64,000 nucleotides of DNA from Azospirillum brasilense (GTDB taxonomy: Bacteria; Pseudomonadota; Alphaproteobacteria; Azospirillales; Azospirillaceae): NCBI RefSeq assembly GCF_007827815.1, contig NZ_VITH01000018.1, positions 62,001 through 126,000 on the forward strand. Reading direction: 5' to 3'. The position numbers and the translations under genes were made by a program. The notes under the pieces are model-generated. The model ran no database searches and was not told where the DNA came from. It was given only the letters and a program-made list of their open reading frames with translations. Positions 53,822 to 62,324 of this stretch are shown one piece after another (position 1 is the stretch's first letter; the number at the start of each line of letters is the position of its first letter).

Positions 53822-54526
53822 ATGGCCGCCGCAATCCTCACCGGCATGGCCTTGGAGGCCCGTCTCGCCCGGCGCAGCGGGCTGCCCGTCGTCTGTGCCA
53901 CGGGGGACGCCGCCGCCATGGTGGCGGCGCATCGCCTGCTGCAGGGGGGCGCCTGCGGGATCGTCAGCTTCGGCATCGCGGGTGGTCTGGCGGCGGACCT
54001 GCGGCCCGGCGCGCTGGTTCTGGCCAGCGCCGTCGTCGACGAGGATGGTGCCACTCTCGAAGCCTGCCGGCCTTGGCGGGATCACCTGCGCAAGGCCTTG
54101 CCACAGGCCCGGTCCGGTGTGGTGGTGGGCGGGCGGATTCCCGCGGCGACGGTCGGCGACAAGGCGCGTCTGCGCGCGCTGACCGGCGGCGCGGCGGTCG
54201 ATCTGGAAAGTCTGGCCGTCGCGCGGGTCTGCCAATCCTGGGGGCGGCCCTTCGCCGTGCTGCGCGCGGTCGCCGACCCGGCGTGGCGGGCGCTGCCCAC
54301 GGCGGCCCTGGCCGGGCTGGACGGGGAGGGGCGTGTGGCCCCCGGTGCCGTGCTGGCACGGCTGGCCGCCGACCCCCGCCAAATCGTCGCGCTGGGCCGG
54401 CTGGCCTGGGACCTCGGCCACGCCCTGGCGGCGCTCCGCCGGGCGGCGGGCGCCATTCCGACGGACCTACTCGGCGGCGGTCCGCTCGGCCTCGATCCGG
54501 CGCAACGTGTCCGCGACATGGCGTGA
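53822..54526 (+). CDS. hpnG: hopanoid-associated nucleoside phosphorylase (HpnG-like)
   Basis: Protein of 234 residues of the PNP/UDP phosphorylase superfamily. Visible are the phosphate-site FGIAGGLAADLRPGALVLASAVVDEDG segment (about 51-77) and AVDLESLAVARVCQSWGRPFAVLRAVADPAWRALP (about 122-156), as in HpnG, which cleaves adenine from adenosylhopane to give ribosylhopane. The ATG at 53822 follows AGGGAGGCGTG. Its end overlaps convergent hpnH by 60 bp. Confidence 0.9.
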   Translation: MAAAILTGMALEARLARRSGLPVVCATGDAAAMVAAHRLLQGGACGIVSFGIAGGLAADLRPGALVLASAVVDEDGATLEACRPWRDHLRKALPQARSGVVVGGRIPAATVGDKARLRALTGGAAVDLESLAVARVCQSWGRPFAVLRAVADPAWRALPTAALAGLDGEGRVAPGAVLARLAADPRQIVALGRLAWDLGHALAALRRAAGAIPTDLLGGGPLGLDPAQRVRDMA

Positions 54527-55594
54527 GAAGACCTCCTCCGCCGGACGCTGGTGGTCGAGCGGGATGTCCGGCGCCATCGGCCCCTCCGTGCGCGGCCCGC
54601 GCAGGCTGACCGCCAGCGCCGCCAGGGGATTGCGCAACGTGTCCTCCACCGCCGTCGGCTCATAGCCGCTGTGGACCATGCAGTCGGCGCATTTCTCGTA
54701 ATTGCCGGTGCCGTAGGCGTCCCAGTCGGTCTCCTCCATCAGCGCCTTGAAGGTCGGGGCGTAGCCCTCGCCCAGCAGGTAGCAGGGGCGCTGCCAGCCG
54801 AAGACGTTGCGCGTCGGGTTGCCCCAGGGCGAGCAGCGGTAGCTGCGGTTGCCGGCGAGGAAATCGAGGAACAGGGACGATTGCGAGAAGCGCCACTTCC
54901 TGCCCCGCCCCCGTGCGAAGACGTCGCGGAACAGCTCCTTGGTCTTGCGACGGTTCAGGAAATGCTCCTGGTCCGGTGCACGCTCGTAGGCATAGCCGGG
55001 CGACACGGTGACGGCGTCGATTCCGGCCTCCATGGCCTCGTCGAGGAAGGCGGCGACCTTCTCCGGCTCCGCCCCGTCGAACAGGGTGCAGTTGATGTTG
55101 ACGCGGAAGCCGCGCGCTTTGGCGGCGCGGATCGCCGCGACGGCGCGGTCGTAGACGCCCGGCTGGCAGACCGCCCTGTCATGCTCCTCCCGCCCGCCGT
55201 CGAGATGGACCGACCAAGTGAAGAAGGGGCTGGGAGTGAAGCGGTCGAGCCGCTTTTCCATCAGCAGGGCGTTGGTGCAGAGATAGACGAACTTGCGCCG
55301 CGCCACGATGCCGGCGGCGATGGTGTGGATCTCCGGGTGCAGCAGCGGCTCCCCTCCGGCGATGGACACGACCGGGGCGCCGCATTCGTCCACCGCGCCC
55401 AGGGCTTCCTCCACCGACAGGCGGCGGCGCAGGATCGGGTCGGGATAATCGATCTTGCCGCAGCCGGCGCAGGCGAGGTTGCAACGGAACAGCGGCTCCA
55501 TCATCAGCACCAGCGGGAAGCGCCGGTTGCCCTTCAGGCGCTGGCGCAGCACATAGGCACCGACCAGCGCCGCCTGGATCGCGGGAACGGCCAT
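54467..55594 (-). CDS. hpnH: hopanoid radical SAM enzyme (HpnH)
   Basis: Radical SAM protein of 375 residues that joins adenosine to hopene to form adenosylhopane, the substrate of HpnG. The 4Fe-4S cluster motif is C38-x3-C42-x2-C45 (FRCNLACAGCGKIDY), followed by GGEPLLHPEI near 82-91 and a C-terminal Cys-rich region with WGNPTRNVFGWQRPCYLLGEG and YEKCADCMVHSGYE, all conserved in HpnH. It converges on hpnG with a 60-bp overlap. The shared motif at 55707 is 113-131 bp upstream of the start. Confidence 0.95.
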   Translation of the reverse strand: MAVPAIQAALVGAYVLRQRLKGNRRFPLVLMMEPLFRCNLACAGCGKIDYPDPILRRRLSVEEALGAVDECGAPVVSIAGGEPLLHPEIHTIAAGIVARRKFVYLCTNALLMEKRLDRFTPSPFFTWSVHLDGGREEHDRAVCQPGVYDRAVAAIRAAKARGFRVNINCTLFDGAEPEKVAAFLDEAMEAGIDAVTVSPGYAYERAPDQEHFLNRRKTKELFRDVFARGRGRKWRFSQSSLFLDFLAGNRSYRCSPWGNPTRNVFGWQRPCYLLGEGYAPTFKALMEETDWDAYGTGNYEKCADCMVHSGYEPTAVEDTLRNPLAALAVSLRGPRTEGPMAPDIPLDHQRPAEEVFSRHVADTLRRIEAERTAAE

Positions 55595-55706
55595 GACTAC
55601 GCCCCTCCCGGACAGTGATGGATCGCCGTCTGGTGGATCGCCGTCATGCGCTCATCCCTGAAATTGCGGTGCGCTCCAGTTTGGAGCGTCCCGGGACGCG
55701 CGGCAG

Positions 55707-55725
55707 GTAGGTTACTGTATGATAC
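55707..55725. promoter_or_regulatory. 19-bp motif upstream of hpnH, shared with hpnN/shc
   Basis: Matches the motif at 51375-51393 in 16 of 19 positions, with TACTGTATG-N-TAC common to both. A run of CGTACG-type steps (about 55760-55785) lies next to it, as also occurs by the hpnN start. Confidence 0.6.
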
Positions 55726-55809
55726 GCGCCGCGGTCCGGCGGGCGGAGAGGGTTTGGTGGACGTACGGGGCGTACGTACGCCCTTACGGTGCAGGGCCCG
55801 GCGTGGTGG

Positions 55810-56424
55810 TCAAGGCTGCGGCGGCTTGCGCCTGCTGCGCGTGGCTTTGGTCTTCTGGCTTTTGGCTTGCGGCTGGGCGAGGTGCTTCAACTCCTCGTAC
55901 CGCTCCAGGAAGAGCGCGTGGGCCCGGTCGGGGCCGACCGGCACGATCCGGTCCGGGTGGGCGGGCGGCAGGTGCCCCCAATCCAGCCAAGCCGGCGGCA
56001 GCAGGTCGCGCAGCTCCGTCGCCATGCAGACGAGGTCGGCCTGCTTGATGGCCGGGACCTCGTCGTTGAAGCCGAACCAGCGGCGCAGCGCGTCCTTGAC
56101 CGGGTGGAGCCGCTGTTTGACGTAATCGCGGTCCAGCATCACCTTCACCGGCGACGGCCAGTCGCCGAGGAACTCCTCGCAGTCGTGCATCAGGGCGGAG
56201 TAGGCGAGGGGCGGCGGCACCAGACGCGACACCATCACCGAGTGCTCGGCGACCGAATACCAGGGCCGGGCCGCCCCGCCCCAGCGCGGCTGGGACGACA
56301 GGCACTGGGCGATGTCCTCGATCGGCATCCCCGTGGCGTCCGGAGTCAGCAGGTCGAGGACGAAGCCGGACGGCATCAGGATGGCGGTGCGTCCGTCCGG
56401 TCGCTTGAGGAGGTCGAGTTGCAT
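55810..56424 (-). CDS. HD-domain phosphohydrolase (YfbR-like)
   Basis: Protein of 204 residues. HD metal ligands H61 (SVAEHSVMVSRL), H80-D81 (ALMHDCEEFLGD) and D130 (KQADLVCMATE) are in the spacing of the HD superfamily. The context WGGAARPWYSVAEHS is typical of the alphaproteobacterial YfbR-type group, which includes nucleotidases. The C-terminal 30 residues are lysine/arginine/proline-rich and probably disordered. No obvious partner. Confidence 0.82.
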   Translation of the reverse strand: MQLDLLKRPDGRTAILMPSGFVLDLLTPDATGMPIEDIAQCLSSQPRWGGAARPWYSVAEHSVMVSRLVPPPLAYSALMHDCEEFLGDWPSPVKVMLDRDYVKQRLHPVKDALRRWFGFNDEVPAIKQADLVCMATELRDLLPPAWLDWGHLPPAHPDRIVPVGPDRAHALFLERYEELKHLAQPQAKSQKTKATRSRRKPPQP

Positions 56425-56708
56425 GGTGGCTGGCCGTTCCGGAACCGCGGGCGGGGTGCGGGGCCATCCCCAGGAGGCGGCCCCGGCCGTCGGCCCGATC
56501 GTTCATCGGGCTGCGCGGGTTTAGCAGATCGCGGACAGGGCGGACAACGGCCCCCGGCGCACGGCCGCCATCAGCCACGCCGGCGCACCGAACGCCCCCT
56601 CCAAGGGTTGAATGAATTACAGTTTTTGCATCATTTACAGGCTTTTCCGACCTTTCCCGTCCATGTAACGTAAGTGCGCATCTCCCCAATGCAACGACAC
56701 GGATAGGG

Positions 56709-57155
56709 ATGGCCGCGCCGATGCTGAACGAACCTGCGAAGGATGGCGTGCTGAACCGCAGCATCGGCGACCTGCGCGTCCTGCTGATCGAAGACGACGA
56801 CTTCACCCGCCGGCTGATGAGCCGCCTGCTCCAGGACTTGAAGGTCCGCCAGGTGTGGGAGGCGTCGGACGGCATGTCGGCGCTGGCCATCCTGCGCGAT
56901 CATCCGGACAAGGTCGACCTCGCCATCTGCGACCTGGAGATGCCGCGGATGAGCGGGCTGGACCTGCTGCACGCCCTGCGGACGGCCACCGGCAACCCGC
57001 TGGCCGACCTTCCGGTGATCGTTCTTACCGCCCACCGCGAGGCGGACACCGTCAAGCGGGCCATCGCCTACGGAATCTCCGGCTATCTGGTGAAGCCGGT
57101 GTCCAAGGCCGATCTCCAGAAGCGGTTGACCTTCGTTCTTCAGAAAGGGCGTTGA
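56709..57155 (+). CDS. single-domain response regulator (CheY-like receiver)
   Basis: Receiver domain of 148 residues with no output domain. Acidic pocket D29-D30, phosphorylation site D75 (LAICDLEMPRMSG), T107 (VIVLTAH) and K129 (YLVKPVSK) are all present. A 20-residue N-terminal extension precedes it. It lies 1.9 kb from a histidine kinase gene (60204) but is separated from it by the lipase-like gene, so pairing is uncertain. Confidence 0.92.
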   Translation: MAAPMLNEPAKDGVLNRSIGDLRVLLIEDDDFTRRLMSRLLQDLKVRQVWEASDGMSALAILRDHPDKVDLAICDLEMPRMSGLDLLHALRTATGNPLADLPVIVLTAHREADTVKRAIAYGISGYLVKPVSKADLQKRLTFVLQKGR

Positions 57156-57327
57156 GAGCCTTCGCGAGCGCCGTGGTGTTTCCGGCCGGCCGGAGAGGCT
57201 CGGGCTTGGATCGTTGCAGCCGGCCGCGCGGCGCACCGTGTGCCACGGCCGAACGGTCGTTCAGCCGTGGCTGGGGCATCCGCAGGCCGCCCGACGAAGG
57301 CATCCGCAATCCCCCGTGCGCCGGACC

Positions 57328-58779
57328 CTATTGGCGTTCCTTGAGCTTGGTCAGGTTTTCCATGAACCCTTTGGTCTCCTCCTTCAGCGAAGGAAGAAGC
57401 GCCAGGATTTCGGGGAGGTAAAGAAGCCCGTCCCGGTGTTCAGCTCTGATTTCAATGATGTTCTCGGGGGCGATCAGGTCGGAGATCTGCGAGCTCATCG
57501 TAACCGTACCATCTCCGGGCTCCGTCAAAATCGGCATGAAGTATGGTGGCTCTGAATCGTTTTCGTCCGGTTTCACAAGTCCGAATTCCGAAGGGGTCTC
57601 TCGTATTTTTGAGAAAAAACAATATTTATTTGCTTTCGTTGCTTCCATTAGTGTTCGGATTCCGTCCGTCCTGTTGTATTTGTCGCTTTCATCCGATTGC
57701 CCAGGGAACAGTTTCACGAGTTTTCCATCGCGTATGGTCATTTCGCTCAGGGATCCTCGGGAAATAAGCTGTGGCGGGACTTTTGGGTATTGGCCATCCA
57801 TTGTCCCGCCAATAGACCCCAAAAGCTTGGCTCCAACCGAAAAGAACTGAGCAATCGGGAGAACTTGTGCAACATCTATGACGTTAGCCTTGACGCTCCC
57901 TTTGAATGGCGTCATGATGGAAACGATCTCAAGTTTTCCTGATGCTATAATTTCTTTAAGAGTTTCCTGAAGACCAGGGTCGATAAACGTCAATTTTTTC
58001 AACAGGCCGTTTGGGTCAATTTTTTGATTTCCCATTTCATCAGTGTATATGTTTGTCATATAGTCAAGAAATCCGTTTTCTGCAAATTCCTCAAGATATC
58101 GCCCTATGTGATAAGCAACGAGCCCGCCGTTGCTGTGACCGATCAACGTCAGCTGCTCAACATTCGGGCTTCGCTGCAGCTCCATCAAAATTTCCATTGT
58201 TTTCTTGAGGGCCACCTGCTCAATGGGGTCAAGGTAGTTGTACGGCAAAAGTGAAAGCAGTGCTTGATTCTCCATGAATGATTTCTGGAGTGCGAGGCCG
58301 ATAATTGGGTCGTATACGTAAATCGGATTGAATATCCCTTGTGACGCAGAAAGATTTACAAGATTATCCGATCCAAGGTAAATTTTCTTAATGGCATCAA
58401 TGTCCGCACACAATCTGGAGAATTTATTTTCTGTCGCATCGATGCTCATTTTTCTGAACTGGGGATTGATATCAAAAGTGTTTGGATACAGGTTGTGCTG
58501 CCCAAATTGAAAAATATTCATGATGATTTTGATTTTTTCGTAGAATCCCGGCCCCTTCCGTCCCGTATAATCCGGAAGATCGTTCAGGTTTCCGGGGAGC
58601 GGAGTCGCAAGAACTCCAGGAATGACAAAAACTCTTTTGACGTATTCTATCAGGGATGGGGTGTTGCTGAGGTTGCCGGGTTTAATGTATCTGATCATTT
58701 TCTGGAGTTCCTTCTGAGTCCTGGAGAGTGAAGCAGAGGATTTTCCTGCCGGCGGTTGGTTTGGCGGCGATGGAGCCAT
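57328..58779 (-). CDS. LCAT/PGAP1-like alpha/beta-hydrolase (lipase), AT-rich and probably transferred
   Basis: Protein of about 483 residues. VFVIPGVLATPLPGN opens the fold as in LCAT-type lipases; the nucleophile elbow is GHSNGG with S216; a GDGTV segment supplies D423 and AEHRDG supplies H448 as probable triad members (numbering from the ATG at 58779). No signal peptide or membrane segment. Starts at 58797, 58779 and 58698 are all possible; 58698 has AGGA upstream. Codons are A/T-rich unlike every other gene in the window, a sign of recent transfer. Could be a phospholipase, an effector or a defence enzyme; no immunity or secretion gene is adjacent. Confidence 0.75.
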   Translation of the reverse strand: MAPSPPNQPPAGKSSASLSRTQKELQKMIRYIKPGNLSNTPSLIEYVKRVFVIPGVLATPLPGNLNDLPDYTGRKGPGFYEKIKIIMNIFQFGQHNLYPNTFDINPQFRKMSIDATENKFSRLCADIDAIKKIYLGSDNLVNLSASQGIFNPIYVYDPIIGLALQKSFMENQALLSLLPYNYLDPIEQVALKKTMEILMELQRSPNVEQLTLIGHSNGGLVAYHIGRYLEEFAENGFLDYMTNIYTDEMGNQKIDPNGLLKKLTFIDPGLQETLKEIIASGKLEIVSIMTPFKGSVKANVIDVAQVLPIAQFFSVGAKLLGSIGGTMDGQYPKVPPQLISRGSLSEMTIRDGKLVKLFPGQSDESDKYNRTDGIRTLMEATKANKYCFFSKIRETPSEFGLVKPDENDSEPPYFMPILTEPGDGTVTMSSQISDLIAPENIIEIRAEHRDGLLYLPEILALLPSLKEETKGFMENLTKLKERQ

Positions 58780-59038
58780 CGGCCTTTGGAACCGCATCCT
58801 CCGATTCCGGAACCAGTCGTCGGATGGGCTTAGGGGCCTGCTGTAAGGACGCGGCTCTGTGGGATTTGTGAACGAACCAACTCGGCCACGCAGGGGGCCT
58901 GCGGTTGGGGATGGATGGCGGCGCAAGGGCAGGCTGCGTTCCGGAAACGGAATGATTCGGTGCAGTCAGGCGTTGCGGTAATGGATGGGAGGGCGCACCT
59001 TGCTGTCCGAACACCCCTCTGACCGGAGACGCCGTGCC

Positions 59039-60151
59039 ATGCCGGGGACCGTCCGGCCTGTCCAGGGCCCGATACGGATCGCCTCGAATCCCATCGTGGA
59101 CCGCCGCGAGGACTTGGCGCGCGCCGTCGTCGCCATCCAGTTCGAGCGCTGGCCGGCGCTCTACGCCCGCTACGGCGAGACCGGGCGGGAGCGCTGCGTC
59201 GAGGACGTCGGCTTCCACCTGCTGTATCTGGCGGAGGCGGTGGCGAGCGACAGCCCGGCCCTGTTCCGCGAGTATGTGGCCTGGGTCAAGATCCTCTTCG
59301 CCGGCATCGGCATTCCCGACGGGGAGTTGGGCGAAAGCCTGGAAATCCTGCGCGACGTCGTGGCCGCCCGGGTCGATCCCGCCACGGCGGCGCGCGTGCG
59401 CTCCTGCGTGGGGGAGGGACTGTCCGCTCTGCCCGGCCTGCCGCGGGAGGCACCGCCCTTCGTCCGGCCGGAGGCACCGCTCGGCGCGCTGGCGCGCTCC
59501 TACATGGACGCGCTGCTGGCCGGCGACCGGCGCCGGGCGACGGCGCTGGTGACGGAGGCCACCGCCGCCGGGGCGACGGTGCCTGACCTTTACCTGCATG
59601 TGTTCCAGCCGACCCTGCGCGAGATCGGGCGGCTGTGGCAGACGCGCGCGATCACCGTGGCGCATGAGCATTTCGCGACCGCCGCCACCCAGGCGATCAT
59701 GGGCCAGCTCTATCCGGCGATCTTCGCCGCCGAGCGGCGCGGCCTGTCCATGGTCGCCACCTGCGTCAGCGGTGAACAGCACGAGATCGGCGTGCGCATG
59801 GTCGCCGACTTCTTCGAGATGGCCGGCTGGGACAGCCATTATCTCGGCGCCAACACGCCGGTGACCAGCATCGTCCAGGCGCTGCGGGAGCGGAACGCCC
59901 GGATTCTGGCGGTGTCGGCCACCATCACCGCCCATGTCGGACGGGTGGCCGCCCTCATCGCCGCGGTGCGCGCCGAGCCGTGGGAGCGGCCGCCGCAGGT
60001 GCTGGTCGGCGGCTACCCCTTCAACCTCGTCCCCGACTTGTGGAGGACGGTCGGCGCCGATGCCTTCGCCCCCGGCGCCGAGGAGGCCGTCGCCATCGCG
60101 GAGCGGCTGATCGGTCCGGCCACCCGGGACCGCGCCGCCGGTGTTGCCTGA
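59039..60151 (+). CDS. B12-binding sensor protein with CarH-type W-x9-EH motif
   Basis: Protein of about 370 residues (388 if it starts at 58985). N-terminal about 130 residues are a helical domain (FERWPALYARYGETGRERCVEDVGFHLLYLAEAVASDS) resembling RsbR/RsbU-type sensor N-domains. The B12-binding cap follows, with W200-x9-E210-H211 (LWQTRAITVAHEHF), then a Rossmann B12 domain with E246-x-H248-x2-G251 in SGEQHEIG. W-x9-EH and E-x-H-x2-G are the signature of CarH light receptors, but the MerR HTH is absent. Histidine kinase gene is 53 bp downstream, so it probably signals to the kinase. GGAG upstream supports the ATG at 59039. Confidence 0.8.
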   Translation: MPGTVRPVQGPIRIASNPIVDRREDLARAVVAIQFERWPALYARYGETGRERCVEDVGFHLLYLAEAVASDSPALFREYVAWVKILFAGIGIPDGELGESLEILRDVVAARVDPATAARVRSCVGEGLSALPGLPREAPPFVRPEAPLGALARSYMDALLAGDRRRATALVTEATAAGATVPDLYLHVFQPTLREIGRLWQTRAITVAHEHFATAATQAIMGQLYPAIFAAERRGLSMVATCVSGEQHEIGVRMVADFFEMAGWDSHYLGANTPVTSIVQALRERNARILAVSATITAHVGRVAALIAAVRAEPWERPPQVLVGGYPFNLVPDLWRTVGADAFAPGAEEAVAIAERLIGPATRDRAAGVA

Positions 60152-60203
60152 TGGCATTGGCGTGATGGTGTTGGCCTGATGGGCGGAGCGTGAAGGAGGG
60201 GCG

Positions 60204-61472
60204 ATGGACGCGCTGGTCCTGACCTGCGACCACGACGGGCGGCTGCGCGCCTTGCATCGCTTGGGCGCCGGCCTGCCGGGACTGACGGGCAAGCCCGGCA
60301 CGCCCTTTCCGGCCCTGTTCGGCCCGGACGCGGTGGCGGGCGCGCTCGACCTGTTCAGCGGCCTGCGGAAATCCGGATGGACGCTCGATCACGCCGTGCC
60401 CTGCCGCCTCGACCCCGACGGGGGGGGCCATGCCGGCTTGGTCCAAACTGGCATGGTCCATGCTGGCATGGTCCATGTCAGCGGGCTCTGCGACGCGGAG
60501 GGCATGGTGCTGGCCGTGGCGCGGTCGCCCGGCGCGTTTTCCGAGCTGATGGCGGCGTTGGAGACGCTCAATCCGCGGCTGGCCCGACGGCTCGCCCCCC
60601 TCGGCTCGGCGGTGACCAGGGCGGAGGCGCCCAAGCCGGAGTTTCCCAGCGCCGACGCGCTGTTCGGCGAGATGACCCTTCTCAACAACGAACTCGCCAA
60701 CGTCCAGCGGGAACTCGCCAAGGCCAACGCCGAGCTGGCCGCCAGCAACGAGCAGAAGAACCGCCTGATGGGCATGCTGGCCCACGATCTGCGCACGCCG
60801 CTCCAGGTCGTCGTCGGCTTCGCGGAGTTGCTGGAGCAGCGGCTGGACGGTCGGCTGGAGGCGACGGAGCGCGCCTGCCTGGAGCGCATCCGCGAATCCA
60901 GCCTGTCGATGCGGCACATGGTGGAGGACGCGCTGTCCCTGGCGGCGCTCCAGGCCGGGCGGCTGCGGCTGGCGCGGCGGCCGTCCGATCTGGTGGCGCT
61001 GGTCCGGCGGAACGTCTCGATGAATCGCGTGTTGGCCGAGGGCAAGTCCATCACCATCGAGCTGTCCGTGCCCGAACGCCCGCTGCCCATGGCCGACATC
61101 GACCCGGCCAAGCTGGATCAGCTTCTGAACAACCTCCTGTCGAACGCCATCAAATATTCCGACCGCGGAGGCCGGGTGCGCGTTGCCCTGAGCGAGGCCG
61201 CGGGCGAGGGGGGCAGCGAAGTGGGTGGCCGGTTGCGCCTGCGCGTGTCCGACGACGGGCGGGGGATTCCCGCGGCGGAGCTGGCGCAGCTCTTCCAGCC
61301 CTTCGCCCGCACCGGCCGGCTGGGGACCGAGGGGGAGGGGACGGTCGGTCTCGGCCTCTACATCTGCCGGTCCATCGCGGAGGGGCACGGCGGGCGGATC
61401 ACCGCCGATTCGGCGCCGGGGCGCGGCTCGACCTTCACCGTCGACCTGCCGTTGGTGGCATCATCCCCTTGA
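60204..61472 (+). CDS. sensor histidine kinase
   Basis: Cytosolic kinase of 422 residues with no membrane segment. Residues 1-135 form an unknown sensor-like region, 155-190 a coiled coil (LFGEMTLLNNELANVQRELAKANAELAASNEQ), then the H-box LAHDLRTPL with H194, N-box LNNLLSNAIKYS, G1 VSDDGRGIP and G2 GEGTVGLGLYI. An in-frame duplication of a 15-bp unit gives GMVHA-GMVHV near 83-92. It follows the B12 sensor gene by 53 bp, giving a likely two-protein light/B12-dependent signalling pair; its response regulator is not identified. Confidence 0.92.
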   Translation: MDALVLTCDHDGRLRALHRLGAGLPGLTGKPGTPFPALFGPDAVAGALDLFSGLRKSGWTLDHAVPCRLDPDGGGHAGLVQTGMVHAGMVHVSGLCDAEGMVLAVARSPGAFSELMAALETLNPRLARRLAPLGSAVTRAEAPKPEFPSADALFGEMTLLNNELANVQRELAKANAELAASNEQKNRLMGMLAHDLRTPLQVVVGFAELLEQRLDGRLEATERACLERIRESSLSMRHMVEDALSLAALQAGRLRLARRPSDLVALVRRNVSMNRVLAEGKSITIELSVPERPLPMADIDPAKLDQLLNNLLSNAIKYSDRGGRVRVALSEAAGEGGSEVGGRLRLRVSDDGRGIPAAELAQLFQPFARTGRLGTEGEGTVGLGLYICRSIAEGHGGRITADSAPGRGSTFTVDLPLVASSP

Positions 61473-61605
61473 GAGGCGGGACATTCCACAGACGGGCTGG
61501 CGCGCCGACCGGCGATGCTGTAAAAGGAGCCCTTACGATGTTGCGACGCGAAAGGTCCATGGGTCTACCCCTCCGCCGTTTCGGGCGGCCTCCGTGGGGA
61601 GCGCC

Positions 61606-62298
61606 GTGAGCGACGGCCGACCTCCCGACACGTCCCCGGATTGTCAGGCTCCGGAGGGCGTCGACCGCGGCGATGCCGCGACCACCGGCCTCCCGCCGGT
61701 GAACCCCGCTTCGGCGGTGCTGGACGATTTCCTGAACCACGACCATGGCGCCCGGATCGCGCTGGGCGACCTCGTGGGCATTCTGGGCGACCGCGCCTTC
61801 GGCGCCCTGCTATTGATCCTCTCCATTCCGAACATCCTGCCGGTGCCGGGCCTGTCGACGGCGACGGGCCTGCCGATGCTGCTGATCGGCGCGCAGATCG
61901 CCGCCGGGCGCGACCGTCCCTGGCTGCCGCGCCGGCTTGCCGCCCTCAGCCTCGACCGCGACGCCTTCCTGCGGGTGATCGCCAAGGCGAAGCCCCACGT
62001 CGACCGGCTGGAGCGGCATCTGCGCCCCCGCCTGCCGGCGATGACCGCCCCGACGGCGGAGCGGCTGCTCGGCGTGGCCGTGATGATCCTGGCCGGCATC
62101 CTGGCCCTTCCCATCGTCTTCGGCAACCAGCCGCCCGCCTTCGCCATCGCGCTCATCGCGCTGGGGCTGATCGAGAAGGATGGGGCCTTCGTCGTCGCCG
62201 GCCTCGTCGCCGGGCTGATCGCCATTGTCATCGTCGCCGCCGTCCTGTTCGGTTTCGGGCAGGCCGGCATGCTGATCGTCGATAAATTGTTTTCATAA
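61606..62298 (+). CDS. ExoD-family exopolysaccharide synthesis protein
   Basis: Membrane protein of 230 residues with the ExoD core: ALGDLVGILGDRAFGALLLILSIPNILPVPGLSTATGLPMLLIGAQIAAGRDRPWLPRRLAALSLDR, then RLLGVAVMILAGILALPIVFGNQPPAFAIALIALGLIEKDGAFV and a final hydrophobic segment. ExoD is linked to exopolysaccharide production and nodule invasion in rhizobia; the mechanism is unknown. I chose the GTG at 61606 (GGGGAGC upstream). Confidence 0.87.
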   Translation: MSDGRPPDTSPDCQAPEGVDRGDAATTGLPPVNPASAVLDDFLNHDHGARIALGDLVGILGDRAFGALLLILSIPNILPVPGLSTATGLPMLLIGAQIAAGRDRPWLPRRLAALSLDRDAFLRVIAKAKPHVDRLERHLRPRLPAMTAPTAERLLGVAVMILAGILALPIVFGNQPPAFAIALIALGLIEKDGAFVVAGLVAGLIAIVIVAAVLFGFGQAGMLIVDKLFS

Positions 62299-62324
62299 AA
62301 GGGAGCGCCCACGGGCTCGCCGCC

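Noticed and set aside
56709..57155. The single-domain response regulator as the partner of the B12-linked kinase.
   Set aside because: It is 3 kb upstream, separated by an opposite-strand foreign gene, and nothing in the sequence ties them; left as possible but unsupported.
57455..58254. Short plus-strand frames within the AT-rich island.
   Set aside because: They are antisense to the lipase, have no ribosome sites, and overlap each other randomly.
61225..61605. An N-terminal extension of ExoD.
   Set aside because: It overlaps the kinase G-boxes in another frame and reads as shadow sequence; the GTG at 61606 is better supported.
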